Below, one piece after another: positions 7,861 through 18,035 of a DNA stretch of 64,000 nucleotides. The notes below the pieces were generated by a model that saw only the letters and a list, made by a program, of their open reading frames with translations, was not told the DNA's origin and did no database searches. Both the position numbers and the translations under genes were made by a program. The stretch comes from Roseivivax halodurans JCM 10272. GTDB lineage: Bacteria; Pseudomonadota; Alphaproteobacteria; Rhodobacterales; Rhodobacteraceae. Each line of letters opens with the position of its first letter. Positions within the stretch are counted from its first letter, which is position 1. The stretch spans positions 1 through 64,000 of the forward strand of contig NZ_JALZ01000017.1 of NCBI RefSeq assembly GCF_000521785.1. The letters run 5' to 3'.

Positions 7861-8568
7861 ATGCGCTTTCAAACCCCTCTCATCTCCGGCGTCCTCATCC
7901 AAAGGTACAAACGCTTCCTCGCCGATATCCGGCTCGGTGACGGGCGGGTGGTGACCGCGCATTGCGCCAATCCCGGCTCCATGCTCGGGCTTGCCGAGCC
8001 GGGGACGAAAGTGTGGGTCGAGCCGAACGACGATCCGAAGAAGAAGCTCGATTTCGCCTGGAAGCTGGTCGAGCACGAGAGCGGCGCGTTTACCGGCGTC
8101 GACACGGCGCTGCCGAACCGTCTCCTCAAAGCGGCGTTCCTGGCCGGAGAGGTTCCGGGCTTCGAGCGCTACGACACGGTTCTGCCCGAGCGGACATACG
8201 GCGCGGGCAGCCGGGTCGACTTCCTGCTTCAGGGCGCCGGACTGCCCGATGCCTATGTCGAAGTGAAATCCGTGACGCTCTGCCGCATGCCGGGTTACGC
8301 GGAGTTTCCCGACAGCGTGACCGCCCGGGGCGCGCGGCATCTCTCGGAGCTGGCGGGCATGGCGCGGACCGGGCACCGCGCCGTAATGCTCTATCTCGTG
8401 CAGAGGACCGACGCCGCGCGGGTCGGGCTCGCCGCCGACATCGACCCTGCTTACGCCTCCGGATTCGCTGTCGCGCGGTCGGAGGGTGTCGAGGTTCTGG
8501 CGCTGGGTACGAATATTTCGCCCGAAGGCGTGACTATTTCCGAATCCTTGCCGTTCACGATGGTCTGA
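7861..8568 (+). CDS. sfsA: SfsA, sugar fermentation stimulation family protein
   Basis: A 235-residue protein that matches SfsA end to end: LIQRYKRFLADI at the N-terminus, AHCANPGSMLGL, GSRVDFLL, YVEVKSVTLC, then EFPDSVTARGARHLSEL and a late VQRTDA segment. The family has a PD-(D/E)xK-like nuclease core (the D..EVK residues are present) with an OB-like N-terminal part; it was named for an effect on maltose metabolism and nucleic-acid binding, and its true role is unsettled. It is transcribed divergently from the CinA-like gene and followed by map after 84 bases. Confidence 0.93.
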   Translation: MRFQTPLISGVLIQRYKRFLADIRLGDGRVVTAHCANPGSMLGLAEPGTKVWVEPNDDPKKKLDFAWKLVEHESGAFTGVDTALPNRLLKAAFLAGEVPGFERYDTVLPERTYGAGSRVDFLLQGAGLPDAYVEVKSVTLCRMPGYAEFPDSVTARGARHLSELAGMARTGHRAVMLYLVQRTDAARVGLAADIDPAYASGFAVARSEGVEVLALGTNISPEGVTISESLPFTMV

Positions 8569-8652
8569 CGCTGTCAAGCTGCACCGCAGCGAAGGACTCG
8601 CATTCGGCGGATCAAGGTATTAAAACAATGTCAGGACAGAAAGGCCTGTGAC

Positions 8653-9465
8653 TTGAACGAAGAAACCCGTGGCCGTCTCACGCGTGACGGCATCCGCATC
8701 TACGATCCCTCCGATTACGCCGGCATGCACAAGGCCGGCGCCCTCGCCGCGCAGCTGCTGGACGAGGCGGCCGATCATGTCTTCGTGGGCCAGTCCACAG
8801 GCGCGATCGACGCTTATATCGAAAAGCGGATCGCCGAAGAGGGCGCGACCTCGGCCACGATCGGCTACAAGGGCTATCAGCACGCCACCTGCATCAGCGT
8901 GAACCACGTTGTCTGCCACGGCATTCCGGGCACGAAGACGCTCAAGGATGGCGACATCCTCAACATCGACATCACGGTGATCGTCGATGGCTGGTACGGC
9001 GACACCTCTCGGATGTACGTCGCGGGCAAGCTGCCGCGGAAGGCGGAGCGGCTGATCGAGGTCACACACGATTCCCTGATGGTCGGCATCGAGGCGGTGA
9101 AGCCCGGCAACACGTTCGGCGACATCGGGTACGCCATCCAGGCCTATGTCGAGGGGCAACGGATGTCCGTGGTGCGCGACTTCTGTGGGCACGGGCTCGG
9201 CCGGGTCTTCCATGCGCCGCCGAACGTGCTGCATTACGGCCGCGCCGGAACCGGGCCAGTCCTCGAGGAAGGCATGTTCTTCACCATCGAGCCGATGGTG
9301 AACCTCGGCCGCCCCGAGACCAAGGTGCTCGGCGACGACTGGACCGCGGTGACCCGCGACAAGTCGCTTTCGGCGCAGTTCGAGCATTCGGTCGGCGTCA
9401 CCTCGGACGGGGTGGACATCTTCACGCGGTCGCCCGCGGGCAAGTTCCACCCGACCTGGGGCTGA
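8653..9465 (+). CDS. map: Methionine aminopeptidase, type I
   Basis: A 270-residue cytosolic metallopeptidase that removes the initiator methionine. All five metal ligands are visible: D106, D117, H180, E213 and E244, plus the substrate-side H89 in CHGIP. The start codon is TTG at 8653: no ATG or GTG is available upstream in frame and the protein begins NEETRGRLTRDGIRIY as in relatives. Directly upstream a seven-codon frame (ATG 8628, stop 8649-8651) ends one base before the TTG and could be a leader. The gene converges on rsmD, 14 bases beyond its stop. Confidence 0.95.
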   Translation: MNEETRGRLTRDGIRIYDPSDYAGMHKAGALAAQLLDEAADHVFVGQSTGAIDAYIEKRIAEEGATSATIGYKGYQHATCISVNHVVCHGIPGTKTLKDGDILNIDITVIVDGWYGDTSRMYVAGKLPRKAERLIEVTHDSLMVGIEAVKPGNTFGDIGYAIQAYVEGQRMSVVRDFCGHGLGRVFHAPPNVLHYGRAGTGPVLEEGMFFTIEPMVNLGRPETKVLGDDWTAVTRDKSLSAQFEHSVGVTSDGVDIFTRSPAGKFHPTWG

Positions 9466-9479
9466 CGCGCCGGCAGGGG

Positions 9480-10034
9480 CTAGGCTTCGAGAAGTGTCAC
9501 GTGGGTGTCGCCGTAGCGGCGCGTCTCGAGCAGGGTGAAGCCATCGGGCGCCGTCTGCGGTGCGCTTTCTTCCCAGACGACGAGCGCACCCGGAGCGATC
9601 CAGCCACCGGCACTTGCCGCGGCGAGGGCCTTCGACCCGAGGCTCTTGCCGTAAGGCGGATCGAGAAAGATCAGCGTCGCCGGCGCCTCGGCGCCGGGGA
9701 GCTTCAGAGCGTCGCGGCCGATCAGAGCGGTTTCGGCGGCAACGTCCAATGTCGTCACGTTGTTGCGGATCAGGCCCTGCGCCTTGCGGCCGCTTTCGAC
9801 GAAGGTAACGTGCGACGCGCCCCGTGACAGCGCCTCGAGGCCGAGCGCGCCGGTTCCCGCAAAGAGGTCGAGTACACGCGCGCCGTCGAACGGATCGCCG
9901 AACCGGCCGCCCCCGAGCATGTTGAAAAGCGCCTCGCGCACGCGGTCCGTCGTCGGGCGCAGATGCGCGCCGGGATCGCCCTTGCCGACGCTCGCCAGCG
10001 TCCGCCCCCGGAACCGGCCCGCAACGACCCTCAT
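9480..10034 (-). CDS. rsmD: 16S rRNA (guanine966-N2)-methyltransferase RsmD
   Basis: A 184-residue SAM-dependent methyltransferase. The N-terminal MRVVAGRFRGRTL and LRPTTDRVREALFNML are typical of RsmD, the SAM loop is DLFAGTGALGLEAL (56-69) and the catalytic N-methylation motif DPPY is at 125-128. It modifies the small-subunit rRNA. Its start overlaps the stop of the flavoprotein gene by four bases (ATGA), so the two are co-transcribed. Confidence 0.94.
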   Translation of the reverse strand: MRVVAGRFRGRTLASVGKGDPGAHLRPTTDRVREALFNMLGGGRFGDPFDGARVLDLFAGTGALGLEALSRGASHVTFVESGRKAQGLIRNNVTTLDVAAETALIGRDALKLPGAEAPATLIFLDPPYGKSLGSKALAAASAGGWIAPGALVVWEESAPQTAPDGFTLLETRRYGDTHVTLLEA

Positions 10035-11236
10035 GCCAGCAGCGACTTTAGGTCGGTATGGCTGTCCGCCACGGCCGCGGGCGAAGGCGACCTACCCGCC
10101 TCGATCAGGCGCTTGCCGACCATGTAGGCGCGGCTGTCGTTCATCGCGTCGACGGCCAGGAGATCATTGCCCCGGAAATACCAGTAGGACATTGCGTCGC
10201 CGTCGCCCGCCCGCGTGACCACGCGGTCGTAGCCGGTGTTCAGCCCGGCGATCTGGAGCTTCACGTCGTACTGGTCGGACCAGAACCAGGGCTTCGGGCG
10301 GTAGGGGGTCTCGGCTCCGAGCATGTTGTCGGCGACCGCCTCGGCCTGGTCGATGGCGTTGCCGACGCTTTCGAGGCGCGCGCGGGCCCCCTCGTGCGGA
10401 AAAGACGCGCAATCGCCCGCGGCCCAGATCGAGGCGTCCGAGCTGCGCCCGTAGGCATCCGTCGCGATCCCGTTGTCGATCTCGAGCCCCGCGGCCTCGG
10501 CGAGGCGCGTATCGGGCGCGATGCCGACACCGACGATGACGAAATCAACATCGAGCTCGGTGCCGTCGGCGAGGATCGCGCCTTCGACCTCCTTGTCGCC
10601 GGTAAGGCGCGTGAGGCCCGTGCCTTCGAGGAGCGTCACCCCGTGGCTCCTGTGCAGGTCGCGGAAATAGGCCGAGGTCTCGGGCGCCGCGACGCGGCTC
10701 AGGATGCGCTCGGCCTGCTCCACCACAGTGACGTCGAGACCGAGTTTCGCGGCGACGGCAGCGGCCTCGAGTCCGATATAGCCGCCGCCGACGATGAGCA
10801 CCTTCGCTCCCGCGCCGAAGCGCTGGGCCATCGCGTCGACATCACCGAGCGTGCGCACTGTCACGACTCCGCCCAGATCCCCGCCGATCGCGGCAGGCAG
10901 GTGACGCGGCCTGGACCCGGTGGTCAGCGCCAGCGCGTCGTAGGGCAGGGGGGCGCCGTTCACGGTCACCGTCTTCGCCTCGCGATCGATTGCGGTGGCC
11001 TCTCCGGAGAGAACGAGGTCGATGTCCTGCTCGGCGTAGAAGCTCTCCGGGCGGAGGTACAGCCGCTCGAGCGCCATCTCGCCCAGGAGGTACGCCTTCG
11101 ACAGGGGCGGGCGCTGGTAGGGTGGTACCGGCTCCTCGCCGACGAGCGTGATCCGCCCCTCGAAGCCCTTCCTGCGCAGGCGCGCGACAAGCGAGGCGCC
11201 GGCTTGTCCCGCCCCGACGACGACGATCCGTTCCAT
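10031..11236 (-). CDS. FAD/NAD(P)H ferredoxin (rubredoxin)-type reductase
   Basis: A 401-residue two-dinucleotide-fold flavoprotein like putidaredoxin or rhodocoxin reductase. It shows the FAD motif GAGQAGAS near residue 8, YQRPPLSKAYLLGE, the NAD(P) motif GGGYIGLEAAA around 150, the FAD-closing motif WAAGDCASF, and a C-terminal domain with WFWSDQYDVKLQIAG. Such enzymes pass electrons from NAD(P)H to a small ferredoxin for a P450 or dioxygenase; no such partner is nearby. It is coupled to rsmD by a 4-base overlap and divergent from the peroxiredoxin gene. Confidence 0.88.
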   Translation of the reverse strand: MERIVVVGAGQAGASLVARLRRKGFEGRITLVGEEPVPPYQRPPLSKAYLLGEMALERLYLRPESFYAEQDIDLVLSGEATAIDREAKTVTVNGAPLPYDALALTTGSRPRHLPAAIGGDLGGVVTVRTLGDVDAMAQRFGAGAKVLIVGGGYIGLEAAAVAAKLGLDVTVVEQAERILSRVAAPETSAYFRDLHRSHGVTLLEGTGLTRLTGDKEVEGAILADGTELDVDFVIVGVGIAPDTRLAEAAGLEIDNGIATDAYGRSSDASIWAAGDCASFPHEGARARLESVGNAIDQAEAVADNMLGAETPYRPKPWFWSDQYDVKLQIAGLNTGYDRVVTRAGDGDAMSYWYFRGNDLLAVDAMNDSRAYMVGKRLIEAGRSPSPAAVADSHTDLKSLLA

Positions 11237-11319
11237 GCGCGCTCTCCGTCATTGCCATCCGGGGCCGGACCCTACATCCCTCATTCGGGGAATGACAATT
11301 GCACATGGAGGGACATGGC

Positions 11320-11808
11320 ATGCCGATCAACGAAGGTGACACGCTACCGGGCGCGACATTCATTACGATGGGGGCAGAGGGCCCCGAGCAGGTCGATCTC
11401 GCGGAAAAACTCGACGGCCGCCGCGTCGTCCTCTTCGGGGTGCCGGGGGCCTTTACGGGCACCTGCACCACGGCTCACGTGCCGAGCTTCATCCGCACCA
11501 AGGATCAGCTGGTCGAGAAGGGCGTCGACGAGATCATCTGCGTCTCGGTCAACGATCCTTTCGTGATGAAGGCCTGGGGCGAGCAGACCGGCGCGAGCGA
11601 GGCTGGCATCACCATGCTCGCCGATGCCGAAGCGGCATTCACGCAGGCCATCGGCATGGATTTCACTGCACCTCCGGCCGGCCTCATCAACCGCTCGAAG
11701 CGCTTTGCCATGGTCGTCGAAAGCGGCGTCGTGAAGACGCTGCATGTCGAGGAAAACCCGGGCCTCTGCGACGTCTCGGGTGGAGAGGCTATCCTCGAGA
11801 CCCTCTGA
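11320..11808 (+). CDS. Peroxiredoxin, Prx5/AhpE-like (redoxin family)
   Basis: A 162-residue thiol peroxidase. The peroxidatic Cys is C49 in PGAFTGTC, the signature of the Prx5 group, and a second Cys sits in NPGLCDVSGG near residue 149. It reduces hydroperoxides, with glutathione or glutaredoxin as likely electron source in relatives. The start at MPINEGD is set by GGAGGG seven bases upstream; an earlier start codon at 11299 lacks a site. Divergent from the flavoprotein gene; a stem-loop follows it before the convergent pterin dehydratase gene. Confidence 0.92.
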   Translation: MPINEGDTLPGATFITMGAEGPEQVDLAEKLDGRRVVLFGVPGAFTGTCTTAHVPSFIRTKDQLVEKGVDEIICVSVNDPFVMKAWGEQTGASEAGITMLADAEAAFTQAIGMDFTAPPAGLINRSKRFAMVVESGVVKTLHVEENPGLCDVSGGEAILETL

Positions 11809-11831
11809 CCGAGAGCGCGCTAAGGCCGAAT

Positions 11832-11860
11832 GTGGCGGGCCATCTCCCGGGCCCGCCCAC
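11832..11860. terminator. Stem-loop between convergent peroxiredoxin and phhB-like genes
   Basis: GTGGCGGGC (11832-11840) pairs with GCCCGCCCAC (11851-11860) with one bulged base around a 10-base loop. It sits in the 61-base space between two converging genes and could end both transcripts, but neither side carries a T-run. Confidence 0.4.
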
Positions 11861-11869
11861 ACGCGTCTG

Positions 11870-12156
11870 TCAGAGCGCGTCCATCTTTCGCGCAAGCTTT
11901 GCATCGCGCGACGACAGCCCGCCGACATCGTGGCTCGTCAGGGTGACGACCACGCTGTTGTAGGTGTTCGACCACTCGGGGTGGTGGTCCCACTTCTCGG
12001 CCCAGATCGCGGCCTTGGTCATCCAGCCGAAAGCCTCCGAGAAGTCGTCGAACTTGAAGGTCTTGGTGATCGCGTCGCGCCCGTCGGCCATTTCCCAGCC
12101 GCTCTCGAAAAGCGGCGCCAGCATGGTCTCTCTTGCGGTGTCGCTCAGTTTCTCGC

Positions 12157-12160
<4 letters not shown>
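11870..12160 (-). CDS. 4a-hydroxytetrahydrobiopterin (pterin-4a-carbinolamine) dehydratase
   Basis: A 96-residue PCD/DCoH-family protein. The active-site motif is clear: [18 protein letters not shown] followed by [12 protein letters not shown], giving the paired His residues 59-60 and the later His and Asp. It dehydrates 4a-hydroxytetrahydrobiopterin, recycling the cofactor of aromatic hydroxylases; no hydroxylase gene is adjacent. Its ATG overlaps the TGA of the upstream DUF482 gene (ATGA), so they form a transcriptional unit. Confidence 0.93.
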
Positions 12161-13356
<1,196 letters not shown>

Positions 13357-13402
13357 GACGCCCTCCCTTCCGGCGCTTGATCTGTGATGCGCCGCGGGCC
13401 GT

Positions 13403-14164
13403 TCAAGCGGCGTAACCCTCGAATGTCACATTGGCGGCGAAGCGCCGCGCCTCGGCTTCTTCCGCCTTAGACCGGATGGTCCAGCAGAGGACGTCGATCC
13501 CCTCATCCACAAGCTCCGCGACCCGTTTGCTGCCGAGGTCGCGGCGGTCGTGAGATATGAAGCTTGCGCCCGTCCTGCCCATATCGGGAATGGCGGCGAG
13601 CGCGGAGCGGGTTCGCTCGTCCAGGATCGGCCAGTCCTCCGCGGAGAAGGCGCATGTGGTCAGCCCGCGCGGCACGTCCGGAAGAAGTTCCGCCACGGCT
13701 GCCACGCTGTTCGGGTTGAAGGACATGACTGCGAGCGGGCCCTTGTAGCCGTCCATCGCGGTCGCGGCGGCCTGTTCGAGAAGGCCCACCATCGGCCCGA
13801 GCTGGCCGTCCTGATCCTTGATCTCGACGAGGAGGGGAACCTGGCCGTCCACGACCTCCAGCACCTCGGCGAGCGTCGGAATGCCTTCGCTGCCGCCCCG
13901 CAGCGTAAGCGCGGAGAGGTTCGCGGCGTCGCGCATGCGGATCGCGCCTGCGCCGTCGGTAAGCCGGTCGAGGTGATAGTCGTGAAAGACCATTGCCGCG
14001 CCGTCGGCCGAGAGCTGGAGGTCGATCTCGATACCGTAGCCTGCCTCGATTGCCGCCCGAATTGCCGCGCGGCTGTTCTCGGGCCGCCCGGCCCCCGCGT
14101 CGTGGTAGGCGCGGTGAGCGATCGGGCGGGAGAGGAAGGCGCCGGGAAGCTTCGGTCCCGTCAT
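13403..14164 (-). CDS. Glycerophosphodiester phosphodiesterase
   Basis: A 253-residue GDPD TIM-barrel enzyme. The catalytic and metal residues are in place: H17-R18 (AHRAYHD), E29-N30 (ENSRAAI), E46 and D48 (IEIDLQLSADG), H61-D62 (VFHDYHLDRLTDG), and K within VEIKDQDG. It hydrolyses glycerophosphodiesters to glycerol-3-phosphate and an alcohol. No signal peptide, so cytosolic (UgpQ-like). The start overlaps the stop of the ridA-like gene by four bases (ATGA), which fixes the start at 14164. Confidence 0.92.
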   Translation of the reverse strand: MTGPKLPGAFLSRPIAHRAYHDAGAGRPENSRAAIRAAIEAGYGIEIDLQLSADGAAMVFHDYHLDRLTDGAGAIRMRDAANLSALTLRGGSEGIPTLAEVLEVVDGQVPLLVEIKDQDGQLGPMVGLLEQAAATAMDGYKGPLAVMSFNPNSVAAVAELLPDVPRGLTTCAFSAEDWPILDERTRSALAAIPDMGRTGASFISHDRRDLGSKRVAELVDEGIDVLCWTIRSKAEEAEARRFAANVTFEGYAA

Positions 14165-14628
14165 TCCTCGAGCTCGAAGATGCCCTCGATCTCTACGGCG
14201 ACGCCCATCGGCAGCGAGGCTGCGGACACGGCGGACCGCGCATGGGGACCGGCGGCGCCGAGTACCTCGCCCAGAAGGTCGGACGCGCCGTTGATGACCT
14301 TGGGCTGATCGGTGAAATCCGGCGTCGAGTTCACGAAACCGGTCAGCTTGAGGCAGCGCGTGAGCCGTGAAAGATCGCCGTCGCAGGCGGCCTTGACCTG
14401 CGCGAGCAGCGAGAGCGCGCAGAGCTTGGCGGCTTCGGCCCCTTCCTCGGCGGACATCGTGTCGCCGAGCTTGCCGGTAACTAGCCCGTCGGGACGCTGG
14501 CTGATCTGGCCCGAGACATAGAGCGTGCGGCCCGAGCGGGTGTAAGGGACGTAATTCGCCGCCGGCGCGGGGGCGTCCGGCAAGGTGAGGCCAAGTTCGG
14601 TCAGCTTCGTCTCGATCGCGTGTGTCAT
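14161..14628 (-). CDS. RidA/YjgF family protein
   Basis: A 155-residue RidA-family protein of the longer subgroup: YVPYTRSGRTLYVSGQISQRPDG, then KLCALSLLAQVKAACDGDLSRL, LKLTGFVNSTPDF and a C-terminal ARSAVSAASLPMGVAVEIEG. RidA proteins deaminate reactive enamine/imine intermediates; subgroup members without the key Arg do other things. The start at 14628 is set by a GGAG site six bases upstream; a longer frame to 14676 has no site. It heads a two-gene unit with the phosphodiesterase. An inverted repeat (14701-14716) lies 73 bases upstream. Confidence 0.88.
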   Translation of the reverse strand: MTHAIETKLTELGLTLPDAPAPAANYVPYTRSGRTLYVSGQISQRPDGLVTGKLGDTMSAEEGAEAAKLCALSLLAQVKAACDGDLSRLTRCLKLTGFVNSTPDFTDQPKVINGASDLLGEVLGAAGPHARSAVSAASLPMGVAVEIEGIFELEE

Positions 14629-14700
14629 GTCTGTCTCCGTCTGATGTCGCTTGGGGCGACGGTAGGTCGGAGGCAAATTCGCTTCGAGCCATTTTCGCGG

Positions 14701-14716
14701 ATTCTTCGAAAAGAAT
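14701..14716. promoter_or_regulatory. Inverted repeat upstream of the ridA-like gene
   Basis: ATTCTT-cgaa-AAGAAT is a perfect 6-bp dyad in the 146-base space between the secretion-adaptor stop and the ridA-like start. It could be an operator for the ridA-like/GDPD pair; no regulator is suggested by context. Confidence 0.25.
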
Positions 14717-14774
14717 TCGGATGCCGGCGGGGGAATGCATCGCCGGGACCGCTTTCGGGCCCGGCGTGACCCGA

Positions 14775-16082
14775 TCAGCTCTCGCGGAAGGCCTTCGCGA
14801 AATAGTCGGTGAAGGGTTTCACCAAATAGGCGAGCGGGGTGCGGTCGTCGGTGCGGATGAATGCCTCCACGGGCATGCCGGGGATGAGCGCCGAACCTTC
14901 GGGGAGCCGGTCGAGCTCGCCTTCCGACAGCACAATCTCTGCGCGGTAGAAGCTTGTGCCCTGCTCCTCGTTCGAGAAGGCGTCCGCCGAGATCTGCGTG
15001 ACCTCGCCGAAGAGCTCGGGCGTCTGCCGCTGGTCGAGCGCAGAGAAGCGCAGCGTCACCTCCTGCCCGACGCTCACCTTGTCGATGTGGATCGGCGGCA
15101 CCTGCACCGTCGTTACGAGCGGGCGGTCCTGTGGCACGATGTAGAGCACCGGATCGGCGGCGCGGATCACCGAGCGGGGCGTGAACACGGTCAGGCCGTA
15201 GACGATACCGCCGACCGGGGCCTTGATGTCGAGGCGCGAGAGCTGCTCGCGGAGCTGCCGCCGCTCCTCGGCGAGCTCACGCTCGCGGTATTGAAGGTCG
15301 CGCAGCTCGGTGATCGCTTCCTCGCGCCGCTGGGTCTGCAGCTTCAGCCGCTCGATCTCGAACTCGGTGATGCGGCCCTCGGATTGCGCCTTGGACGCCG
15401 TCAGCTCGCCCACGCGGCCCGACAGGTTCGCCTCCTCGCGCTGGAGCGACAGCACGCGACTTGCCTGTGCGAGGCCGCGGTCGAGCAGGGATTGCTGGTC
15501 CGCCAGCTCGCTCTCGATGAGTTCGAGCTGGCGGCCGAGCGCCGTCTGCTGAGCGTCGATGCCGACGATCTGGTCCGAGATCTGCTGTGACCGCTTGGCA
15601 AGCTGCTCGACCTCTCGGCCGATGCTCTCGTTACGGGCGTCGAAGAGGTTGCGCTGGCCCTCCACCGCATCGGCGATTTCCTCGTCCGTCTCCGCGATCT
15701 CGAGCACCTCGCGCGGAAACTCGATGACGTCCTTCTCGTCCCGCTCGGCCTGCAGGCGCGCGCGGCGCGCCATGAGTTCGAAATACTGGTCCTCGACGAT
15801 GGTGAGTTCGGACAGGAGCAGCGTCGGATCGAGTCGGATCAGCGTGTCGCCCACCTCGACCGTGTCGCCCTCGTCCACCAGGATCTCGTCGACCACCCCG
15901 CCGTCTGGGTGCTGCACGACCTGGCGGTTCTGGTCGACCTCGATCTGGCCACTGGCGATGATCGCCCCCGAAATGTTTGTGGTCGCGGCCCAGGTCCCGA
16001 ACCCCCCGACCAGGATCAGCAGGCCGAAGATGCCAAGCAACATCGGGAAACGCAGGGAAAACTTCCCGCCCTCATCGCTCAT
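14775..16082 (-). CDS. Type I secretion periplasmic adaptor, HlyD/PrtE family
   Basis: A 435-residue membrane-fusion protein: a short cytosolic N-terminus, one membrane anchor (about 14-35), the lipoyl half [20 protein letters not shown], a long Gln/Glu-rich coiled-coil hairpin (about 95-290), the second lipoyl half [14 protein letters not shown], and a beta-barrel end with [14 protein letters not shown]-like sequence. It bridges the inner-membrane ABC exporter and an outer-membrane channel. Its start overlaps the exporter gene's stop by four bases (ATGA). No TolC homologue or secreted RTX-type substrate is encoded nearby. Confidence 0.92.
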   Translation of the reverse strand: MSDEGGKFSLRFPMLLGIFGLLILVGGFGTWAATTNISGAIIASGQIEVDQNRQVVQHPDGGVVDEILVDEGDTVEVGDTLIRLDPTLLLSELTIVEDQYFELMARRARLQAERDEKDVIEFPREVLEIAETDEEIADAVEGQRNLFDARNESIGREVEQLAKRSQQISDQIVGIDAQQTALGRQLELIESELADQQSLLDRGLAQASRVLSLQREEANLSGRVGELTASKAQSEGRITEFEIERLKLQTQRREEAITELRDLQYRERELAEERRQLREQLSRLDIKAPVGGIVYGLTVFTPRSVIRAADPVLYIVPQDRPLVTTVQVPPIHIDKVSVGQEVTLRFSALDQRQTPELFGEVTQISADAFSNEEQGTSFYRAEIVLSEGELDRLPEGSALIPGMPVEAFIRTDDRTPLAYLVKPFTDYFAKAFRES

Positions 16083-17815
16083 CGCACACCTCCGGGCAAC
16101 GCGGCCGTCTTCCTGATCTGATCGTGGTTCTTCACGCGACTCTGCAGCACCTCGTCCTTCGGACCGAACGCGCTTCGGCTGCCGTTCTCAAGCATGAGGA
16201 GCATGTCGCATTCTGCGATCGCCGCGGGGCGGTGCGCCATGATGAGGACCGCCTTGCCCTCTTCCTTCATGCGCCGGATCGCCTTGTTCACCGCCATGCT
16301 GCCCTCGTTGTCGAGGTTCGAGTTGGGTTCGTCGAGGACCAGAATGACAGGGTCCCCGTACATGGCGCGGGCAAGCCCGATGCGCTGCATCTGACCGCCC
16401 GAGAGCCGGCCGCCAGCCCCCGAAACGCGGGTGTTGTAGCCCTCCGGCAGCTTCAGGATCATCTCGTGGGCGTCGGCCTTCTTGGCGGCCTCGACGATTT
16501 TTTGGTCATCGGGGGCCTGGCTGAGGCGCGATATGTTCTCGGCGATGGTGCCGTCGAAGAGCGAGACCCGCTGCGGCAGGTAGCCGATATGTTCGCCGAT
16601 CACGTCCGGGCCGTATTGCTCGAGCGTCGCGCCGTCGAGGCGGATCTTGCCGCCGGCCGGACGCCAGACCCCGGTCAGCGCCCGGGCGAGCGTGGACTTG
16701 CCGGCCCCCGAGGGCCCGATCACGCCGAGCGCCTGACCGGGCTCGAGGTTGAACGAGACGATCCGCAGCGCCGCCTGCTGCTCGCCCGGGGGGACGACCG
16801 TGAGCTGCTGCACGTCGAGCTTGGCGCGGGGTCGGGGCAGGGCTGTCCTGGGCTCCTCGGGACGCACTTCGGAAAGGAGCTGCGAGAGGTTGGTCCAGCC
16901 CTTCCGTGCCCGTTCCACCAGCGTCCACTGACCGATGGCAAGCTCGATCGGAGCCAGTGCCCGGCCCATGAGGATGGACCCTGCGATCATCGCGCCTGGC
17001 GTCAGTTCTCCCTGCAGGACGAGATAGGCGCCGAGGCCCAGCATCGCCGATTGCAGCAGCAGGCGCAGCGTCCGCGTCAGCGTCGTAAAGGAGCCGGCGA
17101 GGTCGGCAGAACCGATCTGGCCCGACAGCGACTTCGCCCGCGCCTCGTGCCACCGCAGGAAGGCCGCGCGGCGCATCCCGAGCGCCTGCACCATCTCGGA
17201 TTCTTGCCGGAGCTGGTCCGAGATCTGCTCGGCCTGGAAGGTCGCGACGTTCGATTTCTGCGTCGGATTGCGCGTCACCCACTGGTTCACGATGGTGATG
17301 ACGATGAGGATCGCCCCCCCCGACATGGCCAGGATGCCGAGCCAGGGGTGGAAAATGCTGATCCCGATGAGGAAGACCGGCGTCCATGGAATGTCGAAGA
17401 TGGCCATCAGTACGGGCGACGCCATCAGGCGCTGGACGGATTCGAGGTCCTTCAGACCGGTCGCGGCCAATTGGTCGGGCTGGACAGCCGAGCGCCGGAC
17501 CACCGCGTCGAAGACACGGGTGTCGAGCCTGTTCTGGAAGCGGGCGGCCACACGCCCCATGACCCGGCCGCGCACGTAGTCCAGAAGCCCCATCATGCCG
17601 TAGAGGAACACCACGAGAACCGAGAGGGCGATCAGCGTCGCTACCGACCGCGACCCGAGCACCCGGTCGTAGACCTGAAGCATGTAGAGCGGCCCGGTGA
17701 GCATCAGCATGTTCACGAAGAAGCTGAAGATCGCGACGAACCAGTAGTACGGACGGCTCTCGCGCCGCGCCGCGCGCAGCTCCTCCAGTCCTTTTTCGTT
17801 ATTCTGCCGCGCCAT
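16079..17815 (-). CDS. Type I secretion permease/ATPase, PrtD family
   Basis: A 578-residue ABC exporter with fused membrane and nucleotide-binding domains. Membrane helices fill residues 25-300; Walker A is GPSGAGKS (367-374), the signature is LSGGQ (471-475) and Walker B ends in D495-E496. It lacks the N-terminal C39-like domain of HlyB, which places it with PrtD/AprD-type exporters of RTX proteases and lipases with uncleaved C-terminal signals. It is co-transcribed with the adaptor gene. The cargo is not encoded in the window. Confidence 0.93.
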   Translation of the reverse strand: MARQNNEKGLEELRAARRESRPYYWFVAIFSFFVNMLMLTGPLYMLQVYDRVLGSRSVATLIALSVLVVFLYGMMGLLDYVRGRVMGRVAARFQNRLDTRVFDAVVRRSAVQPDQLAATGLKDLESVQRLMASPVLMAIFDIPWTPVFLIGISIFHPWLGILAMSGGAILIVITIVNQWVTRNPTQKSNVATFQAEQISDQLRQESEMVQALGMRRAAFLRWHEARAKSLSGQIGSADLAGSFTTLTRTLRLLLQSAMLGLGAYLVLQGELTPGAMIAGSILMGRALAPIELAIGQWTLVERARKGWTNLSQLLSEVRPEEPRTALPRPRAKLDVQQLTVVPPGEQQAALRIVSFNLEPGQALGVIGPSGAGKSTLARALTGVWRPAGGKIRLDGATLEQYGPDVIGEHIGYLPQRVSLFDGTIAENISRLSQAPDDQKIVEAAKKADAHEMILKLPEGYNTRVSGAGGRLSGGQMQRIGLARAMYGDPVILVLDEPNSNLDNEGSMAVNKAIRRMKEEGKAVLIMAHRPAAIAECDMLLMLENGSRSAFGPKDEVLQSRVKNHDQIRKTAALPGGVR

Positions 17816-17980
17816 CGTTCTGAATTCCTGGAGCCTGCCTCGGGTGGGATACCCGGCATTCCTTAATGCATACGTGCGAGTCGCAACAAATGCTTTGATG
17901 GCCGGCGATCGTCATCGCGCTCCGCGGAAAAAGTCGCGCAGCGCGAGGCGTTTCCGAGCTGCCCGGCCCGAAGCCGTGGC

Positions 17981-18013
17981 GCGCGGCCGGCATATTCCCG
18001 CTTCCGGCCGCGC
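17981..18013. terminator. Strong stem-loop downstream of the penicillin-binding protein gene
   Basis: GCGCGGCCGG (17981-17990) and CCGGCCGCGC (18004-18013) form a perfect 10-bp GC stem around a 13-base loop, 22 bases past the stop of the minus-strand PBP gene. There is no T-run, so it may be a terminator that needs a factor or a 3'-end stabiliser. The rest of the 220-base space to the secretion operon shows nothing else. Confidence 0.5.
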
Positions 18014-18035
18014 CTGCAGTTCCGAATCAGGTGGG

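Noticed and set aside
15977-17866. A 629-codon open frame on the plus strand opposite the type I secretion genes
   Set aside because: It is rich in Arg, His, Asp and Gly with no domain pattern, lies fully antisense to two clear genes and is what a GC-rich third-position bias produces.
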